Positions 18,399 to 28,572 are shown, numbered from the stretch's first letter. The stretch is DNA of 64,000 nt from Pseudomonas fluorescens (GCF_000968015.1 NZ_LACH01000008.1:165715-229714), one strand, 5' to 3'. Program-made: numbers and translations. Notes: a model not told the origin generated them from the sequence alone.

Positions 18399-18983
18399 GA
18401 GTAGACCTTTTTATTGTTAGAAAAATCGAGATGTTCGCGCGCAGCTGAAGCCGATGCCCCCAGTGCTGGGGCAGAGCAATCGCTACTTGAATGAGAGGCG
18501 CGGACAGCCGCTGTCAGGCGCTCAGATACGCCTTCGGATCGGCTCGATCGGGGGAGGGTTGGCGAGGGGGAAAAACAGGTTCATCACGTGCACACCTTTT
18601 GATTGTTTTTGGAAGGGGCGGGCTGCATTGGCTATCACAGTGGTCGTACAACCTCTCAAAATCAACGGAGGCGTTAGATCGTTTTTTCTTCTGAAAAAGG
18701 CGATCAGTGCAGGTGTCCAAGAAAAATCAAATCAGCTCATTTCCTTCGTTATGCTTTATTTGTTTCATAAGTAGATGTTTTTAAAAGATTAATTATTTTT
18801 GTTTGCTCGTAGTTTTTTGGACAGACGACACATCACACACGGATACAATTAATTCTCTGAATTTCGTTGTCATCCTATGACGTGTTGAAGCCAGCGGTGT
18901 CTGCCTTCACAATCACCGCAGTCGCCGCTTGCATCGCGGCGCGATGACAACCTGTCCATGTACCTGTCGAGGATCCTCAGGCG
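18399..18983. promoter_or_regulatory. 585-base divergent intergenic region before the AraC regulator
   Basis: No convincing gene. A possible 106-codon frame at 18454-18774 has no ribosome site or family resemblance. The part from about 18740 to 18860 is strongly AT-rich (TTTTTAAAAGATTAATTATT) and must hold promoters for the leftward transporter operon and the rightward AraC gene. A short palindrome GTCAT-N3-ATGAC at 18869-18881 could be an operator. Confidence 0.35.
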
Positions 18984-19916
18984 ATGTCGTCACCCGATCG
19001 AGTGCCCACTTACGTCATGCAGCAACGCAGCGAATTGACGGACTTTTACATCCGCGACAAAAAGGGGCGGCGCGCCGAAACCAGCCCGCATCGCCATGAG
19101 TATTTCCAGATCCAGGTCAACCTCGGTGGCGATACTGTGCAGCACATCGGCAACGTCGAACGTCCGTTTCCGCGCAACACGCTGGCCTTCATCCTGCCGC
19201 ATCGCGTGCACGTGATTCCGCATCCGGCCGAAAGCAATTTCATGGTGATCAATTTTTCCCAGACCTTCCTGCTGCCGCATTTGCAGTGCGACCCGATGGA
19301 TCTGGAGGAAGTCTCGATTCTCCTGGCCCCGGAGTTGTCGCCGTTCCGCTTTCAGGAGCATCTGGATTTCATTCTGGCCGATGAAGATTTCAGCAAAGTC
19401 TGTGCCCTGATCGAACAGATGCGCGTGCTCGATGAAAACCGTCAGTTCGGCACTCGCGAGATGCTCAAGGGGTTGTTGCTGCAACTGGTGGGGAGCGTTT
19501 GTGCCTTGTATGCCGAGCCGCTCAAACGGTTGGCCGAAGAGAATGCCGCCGAAGTCAGCCGACGCGATGCGCTGAGCAGGATGTCCGAATACTTGCGCAA
19601 GAACATCGCCGATCCCGACCTCAACCTGATCAAGGTGGCTGCTGCGACTTACCTGTCACCGACGTATCTGACGCACTGGTTACGCAAGGAAATCGGCAAG
19701 ACCTTCACTGAGCTGGTGCTCGAGCGCAGGATGCACGCGGCACGCAATTACTTGCTTAATGGGACACGACCGGTGGGGGAGGTGGCGAGACTGTGCGGTT
19801 TCGCTGACGAGGCTTATTTTTCGCGACGCTTTCGCCAGATACATGGCCAGCCACCCGGGCAATTCAGACGTCAGCAACTCAATCCTGATACGCCGCAATC
19901 GCCGTCCCATACGTGA
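18984..19916 (+). CDS. AraC-family transcriptional regulator
   Basis: 310-residue regulator with an N-terminal cupin-like sensing domain (TSPHRHEYFQIQVNLGG, NTLAFILPHRVHVIPH) and a C-terminal pair of helix-turn-helix motifs from about residue 210 (LNLIKVAAATYLSPTYLTHW and VGEVARLCGFADEAYFSRRF). AraC activators next to a divergent catabolic operon usually activate it in response to the substrate, here the 14466-18398 group. Start at 18984 after GAGGATCCTCAGGCG; no better alternative seen. Confidence 0.88.
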   Translation: MSSPDRVPTYVMQQRSELTDFYIRDKKGRRAETSPHRHEYFQIQVNLGGDTVQHIGNVERPFPRNTLAFILPHRVHVIPHPAESNFMVINFSQTFLLPHLQCDPMDLEEVSILLAPELSPFRFQEHLDFILADEDFSKVCALIEQMRVLDENRQFGTREMLKGLLLQLVGSVCALYAEPLKRLAEENAAEVSRRDALSRMSEYLRKNIADPDLNLIKVAAATYLSPTYLTHWLRKEIGKTFTELVLERRMHAARNYLLNGTRPVGEVARLCGFADEAYFSRRFRQIHGQPPGQFRRQQLNPDTPQSPSHT

Positions 19917-20150
19917 TCGACAGTTGTAGGTGATGTGGCGGTAGATACGAGGTCGATCTGGGCGCACCGGATTGAAGATGGGGTGATCGGCAGTGGGACG
20001 CAACGCAGCGCGCGGAACTGAGCGAATCGTTGGCCGTCAGTAAAATCTGACGGCCTTCGCTTGTCGCTCTTCAACCTGCAGGCGCCCCACAAACGCCACG
20101 TTGCTCAAGCGCGTTTCACTGCATCGGCACTTGGAGGCGGCAGGTAAACA

Positions 20151-21566
20151 TCAGCTGTACTGATTTGCCGAACCAGAAGCGGATTTTAGCTTCCTGGAAT
20201 GGGTCAGCTGATACGCAATTGCCAACCAAATGAACCACCCTGGCATGACCAGCAAGGCAATACGAGTGTCAGGTCTTAATGCCAGCAGGCAGAGAACAAA
20301 CCCCAGGAACGCCAGGGAGAACCAGGCCATCGGCACGCCGCCAGGCATCTTGTAGGTCGATTGCGCATGCAGGTCAGGTCGGCTTTTACGATAGGCAATG
20401 TACGACGCGAGGATGGTCGACCAAGTGAAAATCACCAGGATCGCCGACACGGTAGAGACGATGGTGAACGCTGTCATGACTTCCGGAACGATGAACAGCA
20501 GCAGTACACCCACCAGCATCAACAGTGTGGTAAACGCCAGGCTTAGCAGAGGCACGCTATTACCCGACAAACGCCGGAAAATCCCAGGCGCATTGTCGTG
20601 ACTGGCCAGCCCAAACAGCATGCGACTGGATGAAAATACGCCACTGTTGGCCGATGAAGCGGCAGACGTCAGCACCACAAAGTTAACGATACCTGCTGCT
20701 GCGGGAAACCCTGCAACCAGAAACAGTTCGACGAAGGGGCTCTTGTTGGGCGAAACCTGCTGCCAGGAAGTCACTGCAATAATGCAGGCCAGTGCCAGCA
20801 CATAAAACAGGATGATTCTCAGCGGAATCGAGTTGATGGCTTTAGGCAGGGTCTTCTCGGGGGAACGGGTTTCGGCGGCTGCAGTACCGATCAGCTCAGT
20901 GCCGGCAAAGGAGAAGATTGCCATCTGGAATCCGGCAAAGAAACCAAACAGGCCGTTGGGGAAGGCTGCCTGTTTATCCAGCAGGTGGTTCAGGGATGCA
21001 GTAACGCCACTAGGTGATACAAAGGAGCTGGCAATCATCACCATGCTGACTCCAATCAGGGTGACGACGGCAATGATCTTGATGATCGCGAACCAGAACT
21101 CCACTTCACCGAAAAGTCTGACTGTCAGCACGTTTAGGGCGAACAGCGTCATCAGCATACCGATGGCCGGGATCCAGGCGGGTACATCGGGGAACCAGTA
21201 CTGAAAGAATCCGCCGACCACCACGGCATCGCCCACCACCGCGACGCTCCAGCTCAGCCAGTATGACCAGCCGAGGAAGAATGCCGCTCGCGGGCCGAGG
21301 TAGGCACCGGCAAAATCCGCGAAGGTTTTGAAGTTCAAGTTGGACAGCAATAGTTCGCCCATGGCGCGCATGACGAAGTAGACGAACAGACCGATGATCA
21401 TATAGATGAGGATGATCGACGTGCCTGAGAGGGCAATGATCTTCCCGGACCCCATGAACAGGCCTGTACCGATGGCACCTCCCATGGCCATTAACTGAAT
21501 GTGACGATTGCTGAGCGTGCGCTGCAGCGCGGGCTGTTCAACCCGCTCGGACGGAGTCGATTTCAT
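20151..21566 (-). CDS. Amino acid permease, APC family (ProY/CycA-like)
   Basis: 471-residue amino acid/proton symporter of the AAT subfamily. The N-terminal NRHIQLMAMGGAIGTGLFMG and the motif MAIFSFAGTELIGTAAAET are standard. About twelve membrane segments. I chose the ATG at 21566, preceded by AAGAGGTTTTGTA; the in-frame extension of 55 codons upstream lacks family similarity. It is downstream of ornithine cyclodeaminase and the deacetylase-like gene, so ornithine, proline or an acetylated amine are likely substrates. Confidence 0.88.
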   Translation of the reverse strand: MKSTPSERVEQPALQRTLSNRHIQLMAMGGAIGTGLFMGSGKIIALSGTSIILIYMIIGLFVYFVMRAMGELLLSNLNFKTFADFAGAYLGPRAAFFLGWSYWLSWSVAVVGDAVVVGGFFQYWFPDVPAWIPAIGMLMTLFALNVLTVRLFGEVEFWFAIIKIIAVVTLIGVSMVMIASSFVSPSGVTASLNHLLDKQAAFPNGLFGFFAGFQMAIFSFAGTELIGTAAAETRSPEKTLPKAINSIPLRIILFYVLALACIIAVTSWQQVSPNKSPFVELFLVAGFPAAAGIVNFVVLTSAASSANSGVFSSSRMLFGLASHDNAPGIFRRLSGNSVPLLSLAFTTLLMLVGVLLLFIVPEVMTAFTIVSTVSAILVIFTWSTILASYIAYRKSRPDLHAQSTYKMPGGVPMAWFSLAFLGFVLCLLALRPDTRIALLVMPGWFIWLAIAYQLTHSRKLKSASGSANQYS

Positions 21567-21687
21567 TACAAAACCTCTTGATTTTATGTTTTTGAGTTTT
21601 GGCAGAAAGTGGGTGTCTAGCGTTCTTGTTAGAGATGCAACGGCTACTGACGGTGGAGGTTTGCAGGCCTCGGAGTTTCTCCTCAAC

Positions 21688-21720
21688 GAACAAGGTGCGT
21701 GGTCCGTTGGCACCTTGTTC
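21688..21720. other. Intercistronic hairpin between the cyclodeaminase and permease genes
   Basis: GAACAAGGTGC (21688-21698) pairs perfectly with GCACCTTGTTC (21710-21720) over an 11-base loop. It lies in the 174-base gap between the OCD stop and the permease start on the leftward transcript. There is no T-run, so it may be a processing or attenuation element rather than a terminator. Confidence 0.5.
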
Positions 21721-21740
21721 AGGGGCATCACCTATGGCTA

Positions 21741-22793
21741 TCAGCTGACTGTGCGCAGGCGCGAGAGAACTGCTGGTTGCTGCCCAAGCAGTTGGTAGAG
21801 ATTTTTTATGTTGGCTGGCGTCGGCACCAGATGGATGCGCTCACCGATGGCATGCTCCCGCGCCAGGTCGTGCATGTAGCGCAGTGACGAAAAGTCTTCC
21901 AGGGCAAAGCCCACCGAATCGAAAACGGTGACCTGTACGTCGTTCTCGCGCCCCGGTACCTCGCCCAGAACAATCCGAAAGAACTCTACGACCGGAAAGT
22001 CGGGCTCCAGTTGTTGGATATCGCCTTCAATACGGGTTTGAGGCTCGAACTCAACGATGACTCGGGCATTGCGCAGGATCTCGGCGTGCAGTTCGGTTTT
22101 CCCCGGGCAGTCACCACCGACGGCATTGATATGCATGCCGGGCTCGATCATCTCGGGCGTCAGAATCGTTGCATAGGCTTTGTCTGCGGTAACGGTGGTG
22201 ACGATGTGCGCGCCCTTGACCGCTTCCTGTACCGAGTTGGCCAGAATCACCTCGATATCCGGAAATGCAGCCAGGTTGTGCTTCAACTTGAGTGAAGCGT
22301 CGCGATCAATGTCGAAAATGCGGATTTGCTTGATGGACAGCATTTCGTGGAAGGCGAGGGCCTGAAATTCGCTCTGGGCGCCATTGCCGATGATTGCCAT
22401 GATGCTTGCACCGGGGCGCGCCAGGGACTTCGCGACCAAGGCAGAGGTCGCGGCAGTGCGCACGGCGGTGGTCAGCGTCAGTTCACTGAGCAAGGTTGGA
22501 TAGCCACTGTGGACATCGGCCAGGACACCGAAGGCCATGACCGTCAGCAAATTCCTTTGACCGTTGTCCGGGTGGCCATTCACGTATTTGAACGAGTATT
22601 GCTGGCCATCGTCGGTCGGCATCAACTCGATCACACCGTCGGCCGAATGATTGGCGGTGCGGGGAGACTTATCAAACTGCGCCCAGCGTGAATAGTCAGC
22701 TTCGATGTAAGCCGCCATTTCGCGGATAGCCCGGCGGATTCCCACCTTGGCAAACAGGCGTGCGGCATGATCGACGTCTATAAAAAGAGTCAT
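21741..22793 (-). CDS. ocd: Ornithine cyclodeaminase
   Basis: 350 residues, matching the Pseudomonas putida ornithine cyclodeaminase in length and in long blocks recalled from it: KYVNGHPDNGQRNL, VMAFGVLADVHSGYP, NAVGGDCPGKTELHAEILRN and VTVFDSVGFALED. The enzyme converts L-ornithine to L-proline and ammonia with catalytic NAD+. The nucleotide-binding GNGAQSEFQALAF and the catalytic Asp of GGDCPGKTEL are intact. It lies between the acetylpolyamine-type amidohydrolase and an amino acid permease, consistent with using an acetylated or free diamino acid as carbon and nitrogen source. Confidence 0.9.
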   Translation of the reverse strand: MTLFIDVDHAARLFAKVGIRRAIREMAAYIEADYSRWAQFDKSPRTANHSADGVIELMPTDDGQQYSFKYVNGHPDNGQRNLLTVMAFGVLADVHSGYPTLLSELTLTTAVRTAATSALVAKSLARPGASIMAIIGNGAQSEFQALAFHEMLSIKQIRIFDIDRDASLKLKHNLAAFPDIEVILANSVQEAVKGAHIVTTVTADKAYATILTPEMIEPGMHINAVGGDCPGKTELHAEILRNARVIVEFEPQTRIEGDIQQLEPDFPVVEFFRIVLGEVPGRENDVQVTVFDSVGFALEDFSSLRYMHDLAREHAIGERIHLVPTPANIKNLYQLLGQQPAVLSRLRTVS

Positions 22794-22844
22794 GTTTTTA
22801 TTCTCCGATTCAATAGTTCAAGCGCTGCGATTCAGGGGGATGAC

Positions 22845-23888
22845 TCAGGCGCGTTTGCTCTCGTAGCCATGCAGCACGTTGACTGCATTGATCCCGATTT
22901 CATCGACCATGTAGCCGCCTTCCATCACAAACAGGGTGGGGCAGCCCACGCCCGCTATCAGCTCGCCGATGCCGATGAAGTCTTCGCTTTCCAGCAAGAA
23001 GTGGCTGATGGGGTCGTCCTTGAACGTGTCGACGCCCAGTGAAACAACCAGCACTTCAGGGGCAAATTGCTGGAGTTTCTTGCAGGCGTGGAGCAAGGCG
23101 TTGCGGTAGCTTTCCCAAGTGGTGTTCTTCGCCAGCGGATAGTTCAGGTTGTAACCTTCGCCGTGGCCAGCGCCGACTTCGTGGCTGTAGCCTGAGTAGT
23201 ACGGATAGGACACCGTCGGTTCGCCGTGCAGCGAGACAAACATGACGTCACTGCGCCCGTAGAAAATGTTCTGGGTACCGTTGCCATGATGAAAGTCGAC
23301 GTCCAGTACGGCGACTCGTTTGGCGCCCTGCGTAATAGCCTGCTGTGCGGCAATGGCTGCGTTGTTCAGATAGCAATAGCCGCCCATGTATTCACGCGCT
23401 GCGTGATGGCCGGGCGGACGGCACAGGGCAAAGGCACTGTCGTGGCCTTCATCGATCAGCGCCAGTCCGGTCAGCGCGATATCGGCACTGGTTTTTACTG
23501 CTTGCCATGTGGTGGCGGTGATGGGGGAGCCGGCATCCATGGCGTAGTAACCCAACTTGCCGTCGATAAAAGTCGGCACTTGCTCGTTGGCCAGATCGCG
23601 CACCGGCCATACCAGCGGCAAGGCATCGTGGGTGCGTCCGGTTGCGCTCCATTCAGACCAGGCGTTTTCCAGAAAGGCCACATAGCGCTCGCTGTGCGCG
23701 TTGACATAGCACGACCTGTCGAATACTCGCGGCTCGATGACCTGGCCAAGCCCTACCTGTTTGACCCGATGATGGACGGTATCGGCCCGGCTGGGCTGTT
23801 CGAAGGACGGCTTGAGCACGCCGTCTTTCAATTCGGTGCCGTGGTGCAAACGGTGGGAATCACTGAAAACTGTAAACATTGTGCGCAT
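22845..23888 (-). CDS. Acetylpolyamine amidohydrolase (class II histone deacetylase-like)
   Basis: 347-residue zinc amidohydrolase of the HDAC/AphA family, which removes acetyl groups from acetylated polyamines or related amines. The zinc site and charge relay are complete: RPPGHHA, DVDFHHGNGTQ and SLGVDTFKDDP, plus the C-terminal EGGYMVDEIG. Translation could start at 23888 (MRTMF) or at the Met three codons later, which matches the common MFTVFSDSH start; ribosome sites are weak for both. It precedes ornithine cyclodeaminase by 51 bases. Together they suggest deacetylation of an acetyl-amine followed by ornithine-to-proline conversion, though the linking substrate is not proven. Confidence 0.88.
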   Translation of the reverse strand: MRTMFTVFSDSHRLHHGTELKDGVLKPSFEQPSRADTVHHRVKQVGLGQVIEPRVFDRSCYVNAHSERYVAFLENAWSEWSATGRTHDALPLVWPVRDLANEQVPTFIDGKLGYYAMDAGSPITATTWQAVKTSADIALTGLALIDEGHDSAFALCRPPGHHAAREYMGGYCYLNNAAIAAQQAITQGAKRVAVLDVDFHHGNGTQNIFYGRSDVMFVSLHGEPTVSYPYYSGYSHEVGAGHGEGYNLNYPLAKNTTWESYRNALLHACKKLQQFAPEVLVVSLGVDTFKDDPISHFLLESEDFIGIGELIAGVGCPTLFVMEGGYMVDEIGINAVNVLHGYESKRA

Positions 23889-23998
23889 CCGTTGATGTGA
23901 GCCAGTGCAAATATTCTGTTCCGGCTGGGAGGCACTTTCTTTGCTTTGTTTTCGTGGTTTACTAGATTATTCGGGAATTCTTACTCAGGAATTGCGTA

Positions 23999-24499
23999 AT
24001 GCAGAAAAAATCATCCAAGCGCATCAGTCTCGACGACACCGACCTGGCGATTCTCGCGTTGCTGCAGGAGGACGCGAGTATTTCCAATGCCGAGCTCAGT
24101 GAGCGGCTGTCGTTAAGCCTTACGCCTTGCTGGCGGCGGCGTAAGCGAATGGAGGAGGCGGGCGTGATCAAGGGCTATCAGGCGAACCTTGATCGACGAA
24201 TGCTGGGGCTCGATATCATGGCGTTCGTGCACATCCGTTTTTCCACCCACGCCGATCACGCTCCGGACGCCTTCGAGGCGGTGATTGCGCAATTGCCCGA
24301 AGTGTTGTCCTGTCACAAGATCACCGGGGATGCCGATTACGTGCTGCAAGTGCTGGCAGAGGATCTAGATAGCTACAGCGACTTTATCGAGCAGGTACTC
24401 AGGCGTCAGGTGGGTATTGCCTCCATCCAGTCCAGTTTGTCGTTACGCGAGGTCAAGACCAGTAGCCGTATAGCGATACCCCAATCGAGCAAGGGGTAA
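23999..24499 (+). CDS. Lrp/AsnC-family regulator of the cyclodeaminase group
   Basis: 166-residue feast/famine regulator. The N-terminal helix-turn-helix is around residues 30-55 (ISNAELSERLSLSLTPCWRR), followed by the RAM/ligand-binding domain with CHKITGDADYVLQVLAEDLD. It is divergent from the amidohydrolase / cyclodeaminase / permease genes with a 110-base gap and probably controls them in response to an amino acid. The RRRKRMEEAGVI segment is typical of regulators tied to one local operon. Confidence 0.88.
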   Translation: MQKKSSKRISLDDTDLAILALLQEDASISNAELSERLSLSLTPCWRRRKRMEEAGVIKGYQANLDRRMLGLDIMAFVHIRFSTHADHAPDAFEAVIAQLPEVLSCHKITGDADYVLQVLAEDLDSYSDFIEQVLRRQVGIASIQSSLSLREVKTSSRIAIPQSSKG

Positions 24500-24746
24500 A
24501 ACGATTGAGGCAGTCCGCAGCCCCGACGATGGCCCAGTCGACATTGGGCTACAGCCGCCGAACAATCATGTCCTCCTGAAAAACAGATCAGAAGGTCTAA
24601 ACCTGTTTCAGGACTACACAGCCATTAAAAAAAGCAGCCCTTTGGCACCGATAACATCGTTTCTCGGGCGCACCGCTTTTCAATATATTGGCCGCCAGAT
24701 CTGGTGAATGACTCAACACTCACCACCCTCAGCGCGAGTAGTCTTA

Positions 24747-26024
24747 ATGAACAATAAACCTGACAACGCAGGGCTTGATAACGCCGGAGCGGGGACCCGA
24801 GCGGTCTGGGGCGGGGAGCAAGTCAGGCACCCCTACAACGCCACTCAAACACCGATCGTGCTTAGCGCCGCTTACGGTTACGACGACATCGACGTCTGGT
24901 ACGACGTGGCGTTGGGCAAGACGCCGGGCTTTATCTACAGCCGCATGAGCAACCCGACGGTCGAGACCCTCGAAGCAAAAATTCGCGAGTTGGAAATGGC
25001 CGAGTCCGCCGTGGCCTTCAGCAGCGGCATGGCGGCGATCAGCAGTGTGCTTTTCACCTTCCTGGCCAATGGCGATCGCGTGGTGTCGACCAAGGACAGT
25101 TACGGTGGCACCAACAAGATTTTCGAAGAGTTCCTGCCGCGTACGGGTGTGGCGGTGACCTTGTGCGAGACGTTCGATCATGAGGAGATCGAGCGTGAAA
25201 TCGCCAAAGGCTGCCAGTTGGTGTACCTGGAAACGCCGACTAACCCGACCCTGAAAATACTCGATATCCAGCGTCTGGTAGCTGCGGCCAAGCGCGTCGG
25301 TGCCGTGGTGGTGGCGGACAACACCTTTGCCACGCCGCTGAATCAGAACCCCCTGGCGTTAGGGGTGGACGTGGTCATCCACAGCGCGACCAAGTTCCTC
25401 AGCGGTCATGGCGATGTGCTCGGTGGTCTGGTGTGCGGCAGCGAATCCTTGATGGCCAAGGTTCGTCATTACCGGGAAATCAACGGTGCGACGCTCGACC
25501 CGTTCTCGGCCTACATGATCATCCGGGGCATGAAAACGCTGGTGCTGCGCATGCGTCAACAGCAACGCAGTGCCCGTGCCCTGGCGGATTTCCTCTGCAC
25601 CGAACCGTTGGTGGAGTCGGTCAATTATCCCGGCTTGCCCGGTCATCCGAACCATGCGGTGGCGTGCACGCAAATGTCCGGCTTCGGCGCCATCGTCAGT
25701 TTTGTTCTGGTCGGTGGGATGGACACGGTCAAGGTGCTCTTGCCACGTCTGCGATTCGCCCACTGCGCGGGCAATCTCGGTGCAGTGGAAACCATTTACG
25801 GCCCGGCCCGGACCACCAGCCATGTCGAAAACACGCTGGAAGAACGACTGGCTCTGGGTATCTCCGAAGGACTGGTGCGGGTCTCGGTCGGCATTGAAGA
25901 CACTGACGATCTGCTCGACGATTTGAAGCAGGCGTTCGCTTTTGTCAGGTGTTCGCGCGATGAGCGGGCACAGGCAAACACACAGCATTCAAACAACAAA
26001 ACGTGCATCGAGGCAGCAAGCTGA
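24747..26024 (+). CDS. PLP-dependent Cys/Met-metabolism enzyme (methionine gamma-lyase/cystathionine gamma-synthase-like)
   Basis: 425-residue fold-type I PLP enzyme of the trans-sulfuration family. The PLP lysine is Lys216 in HSATKFLSGHGDVLGG, and the block YSRMSNPTVETLEAKI plus SSGMAAISSVL are classical. I prefer the ATG at 24747 because homology begins soon after; an in-frame ATG at 24708 is possible. Members act by gamma-elimination or replacement on methionine, homocysteine or acyl-homoserines. It begins the 24.7-33 kb island of homoserine-related genes, so gamma-elimination of a homoserine derivative is a reasonable guess. Exact reaction uncertain. Confidence 0.85.
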   Translation: MNNKPDNAGLDNAGAGTRAVWGGEQVRHPYNATQTPIVLSAAYGYDDIDVWYDVALGKTPGFIYSRMSNPTVETLEAKIRELEMAESAVAFSSGMAAISSVLFTFLANGDRVVSTKDSYGGTNKIFEEFLPRTGVAVTLCETFDHEEIEREIAKGCQLVYLETPTNPTLKILDIQRLVAAAKRVGAVVVADNTFATPLNQNPLALGVDVVIHSATKFLSGHGDVLGGLVCGSESLMAKVRHYREINGATLDPFSAYMIIRGMKTLVLRMRQQQRSARALADFLCTEPLVESVNYPGLPGHPNHAVACTQMSGFGAIVSFVLVGGMDTVKVLLPRLRFAHCAGNLGAVETIYGPARTTSHVENTLEERLALGISEGLVRVSVGIEDTDDLLDDLKQAFAFVRCSRDERAQANTQHSNNKTCIEAAS

Positions 26025-26174
26025 AGTTTAAACGTTAGTACCTCACGACAAGGCCGTTAGTGAGGCGTTCATGAAGTGGAATAATAATAAAACTTAGTGG
26101 CGACCCTTTTTACTCTGCCCCGTAACTCATCGCAGACGTTAATGCGCGCCCTAACAACTTTCATGAGAACAACC

Positions 26175-27605
26175 ATGTCCATAAAAGAAGAACAACTCAC
26201 TACGCGTGCCGGTTTTAAACAGGAAATGCAGACGCGCCATATTGTCATGTTGGCATTGGGTGGCGTCATTGGTACCGGGCTGTTTCTCACGTCCGGGTAC
26301 ACCGTTAACCAGGCCGGTCCGTTGGGTGCGGTCATCGCTTACATCATCGGCGCACTCATGGTTTACATGGTCATGATGTGCTTGGGCGAATTGGCGGTGC
26401 AGATGCCGGAAACCGGTTCGTTCAGCACTTATGCCACACGTTTTCTCGGACCCGGCACCGGCTATACCGTGGCGTGGCTGTATTGGCTGACCTGGACTGT
26501 GGCAATCGGCTCTGAATTCACCGCCGCCGGGATTTTGATGGCGCGTTGGTTTCCGGACACACCGGTATGGATTTGGAGTGCGCTGTTCGCAGGCTTGGTG
26601 TTTCTGACCAACGTGATATCGGTGCGATTGTTCGCTGAGACCGAATTCTGGTTGTCACTGGTCAAAGTGGTGACCGTGGTGGTGTTTCTGCTAATCGGTG
26701 GTGGCGCGATTATCGGCCTGCTGCATATCGATCAGGCTCACAGTATCGGGCTGAGCAACTTCACTCGCGAGGGGCTTTTCCCTACCGGTTTCATGCCGAT
26801 TGCCATGACGTTACTGGCGGTCTCCTTTGCGTTCTCCGGCACTGAACTGATCGGCATCGCCGCGGGTGAAACCAAGGACCCCCAGCGCAATGTGCCGCGC
26901 GCCATTCGCACTACAGTGCTACGCCTGGCAATCTTTTTCGTGGGGACCATTTTTGTCCTGGCGACCTTGTTACCCCGTGAACAGGCCGGGCTCGTAGAGA
27001 GTCCATTCGTCACCGTGTTCACCTACATCGGGATTCCGTACTCCGCAGACATCATGAACTTCGTGATCATCAGTGCCTTGTTGTCGGCCGCCAACTCCGG
27101 TTTGTACGCTGCGTCACGGATGCTCTGGACCCTGAGTGACCAAGGTCACCTGCCCAAACAGTTCTCGGCCCTGACCCGCATGGGCACACCACTCAACGCC
27201 ATTATCGTCAGCATGGCCGGTGGCGCCGCCTCGTTGCTCAGCAGTGTGTTTGCCGCCAACACCATCTATCTGGCGCTGGTGTCGATCTCCGGACTGGCAG
27301 TGGTGGTGGTGTGGATGAGCATCGCCGCGAGCCAGATTGCTTTCCGCCGTCACTATGTGGCCAATGGCGGCGATGTCCGCGACCTTAAGTTCCGCGTCCG
27401 GGGGTATCCGTGGGTGCCGCTGGGAGCGCTGGTCTGCTGCAGCCTGGCGTGCGTCGGGATTGCTTTCGACCCTGAACAGCGGGTGGCCCTGTACTTCGGT
27501 TTGCCATTCATCGCCTGGTGCTATTTCGTGTATTACATTACCCGCAAAAGCCGCGAGCGACGCTTGTCGGTTACCCCCTTGGCACAACCGTCCGATGCGT
27601 TCTAG
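26175..27605 (+). CDS. Amino acid permease, APC family (LysP/AAT-like)
   Basis: 476-residue amino acid symporter with the N-terminal [20 protein letters not shown] and the [19 protein letters not shown] motif. About twelve membrane spans. Start is uncertain among ATGs at 26163 and 26175; I chose 26175 (MSIKEEQ), which gives the normal polar N-terminus. It follows the PLP enzyme by 150 bases and precedes a LysR gene, so it probably imports the amino acid degraded by this island. Confidence 0.86.
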   Translation: MSIKEEQLTTRAGFKQEMQTRHIVMLALGGVIGTGLFLTSGYTVNQAGPLGAVIAYIIGALMVYMVMMCLGELAVQMPETGSFSTYATRFLGPGTGYTVAWLYWLTWTVAIGSEFTAAGILMARWFPDTPVWIWSALFAGLVFLTNVISVRLFAETEFWLSLVKVVTVVVFLLIGGGAIIGLLHIDQAHSIGLSNFTREGLFPTGFMPIAMTLLAVSFAFSGTELIGIAAGETKDPQRNVPRAIRTTVLRLAIFFVGTIFVLATLLPREQAGLVESPFVTVFTYIGIPYSADIMNFVIISALLSAANSGLYAASRMLWTLSDQGHLPKQFSALTRMGTPLNAIIVSMAGGAASLLSSVFAANTIYLALVSISGLAVVVVWMSIAASQIAFRRHYVANGGDVRDLKFRVRGYPWVPLGALVCCSLACVGIAFDPEQRVALYFGLPFIAWCYFVYYITRKSRERRLSVTPLAQPSDAF

Positions 27606-27665
27606 CTACCGTCGACGGGGGTGGGCAGTGTGCTCGGTGGAGGGGGTGTCAACGAGGTTCAGACC

Positions 27666-28556
27666 ATGAAGCAAAAGACGTTACCCCCATTGAACTGGTT
27701 GCGGGCATTCGAGGTGTCCGCCCGTTGCCTGAACTTCACCCATGCTGCAGAAGAACTGTTTTTGACCCAGGGAGCGGTAAGCCAGCAGATCCGCCAATTG
27801 GAAAGCCATCTGGGGGTGGCGCTGTTCAAGCGCTTGCCCCGTGGCCTGGGGCTGACCGAGGAAGGGCAGGCCTATCTGCCGGTTGTGCAGGATGCAATCA
27901 CTCGACTGGCGGTGGGGACCAACGAGATTTTTGGCCAGCACAAACGCCGGCCGATCAAGGTGCGCGGCAGCCTGGCGTTTTTCGTGCACTGGCTGGCGCC
28001 CAAGCTGGTGGATTTTCGCCAGGCCCATCCACAGGTCGACATCCGCTACATCAGCAACATCTGGGTCAAGGAACTGGATGGTGAGGACGACATGGAAATT
28101 CGCTGGGGCCACGGTCAATGGCCCGGCCTGGTGTCGCAACGCCTGACTTGGGACACCTTGTTTCCGGTCTGCTCGCCAGCCCTGATGGCGAGCTCGCCGC
28201 TGACGGTGCCGGCGGACGTGGCGAACCACCCGTTGTTGCATGTCCTGGGTTACGAAGAGGGTTGGGGATACTGGTTGAACATGGTCGGTGCGGACACCGT
28301 CGATTCGTCGACCGGCATGCAGTTCGACACACTGATTTCCACCTTGCGCATGGCCGAGTTGGGGCAGGGGATTGCCCTGGCCCGGTCCTCGATGGTTGAA
28401 GAGATGCTTGAGGACGGACGACTGGTCGAGCCCTTCGACCAGCGCATCGAAGCCAGCGAGTCGTTTTACCTCGTACGCGGTTCCGGGGCCGACCAGCACC
28501 CCGACGCGGTCATGTTTTCCACCTGGCTGGTCGAGCAGGCACATCGTTTCAAATGA
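27666..28556 (+). CDS. LysR-family regulator (GcvA-like)
   Basis: 296 residues with the GcvA-type N-terminus LPPLNWLRAFEVSARCLNFT and helix-turn-helix AAEELFLTQGAVSQQIRQLE. The effector-binding domain follows, including MAELGQGIALARSSM. The ATG at 27666 is chosen; an in-frame start at 27621 would add a non-homologous leader. It is in line with, not divergent from, the neighbouring amino acid genes, only 16 bases before the threonine-synthase-like gene, so it may be co-transcribed with the genes it controls. Confidence 0.88.
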   Translation: MKQKTLPPLNWLRAFEVSARCLNFTHAAEELFLTQGAVSQQIRQLESHLGVALFKRLPRGLGLTEEGQAYLPVVQDAITRLAVGTNEIFGQHKRRPIKVRGSLAFFVHWLAPKLVDFRQAHPQVDIRYISNIWVKELDGEDDMEIRWGHGQWPGLVSQRLTWDTLFPVCSPALMASSPLTVPADVANHPLLHVLGYEEGWGYWLNMVGADTVDSSTGMQFDTLISTLRMAELGQGIALARSSMVEEMLEDGRLVEPFDQRIEASESFYLVRGSGADQHPDAVMFSTWLVEQAHRFK

Positions 28557-28572
28557 ATGGCCGGAGCCAACC

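Noticed and set aside
18454..18774. Possible 106-codon gene in the AraC intergenic region
   Set aside because: No ribosome site, odd composition and overlap with the AT-rich promoter zone.
26041..26065. CCTCAC/GTGAGG stem after the PLP enzyme as a terminator
   Set aside because: Six-base stem with a 13-base loop and no T-run; too weak to call.
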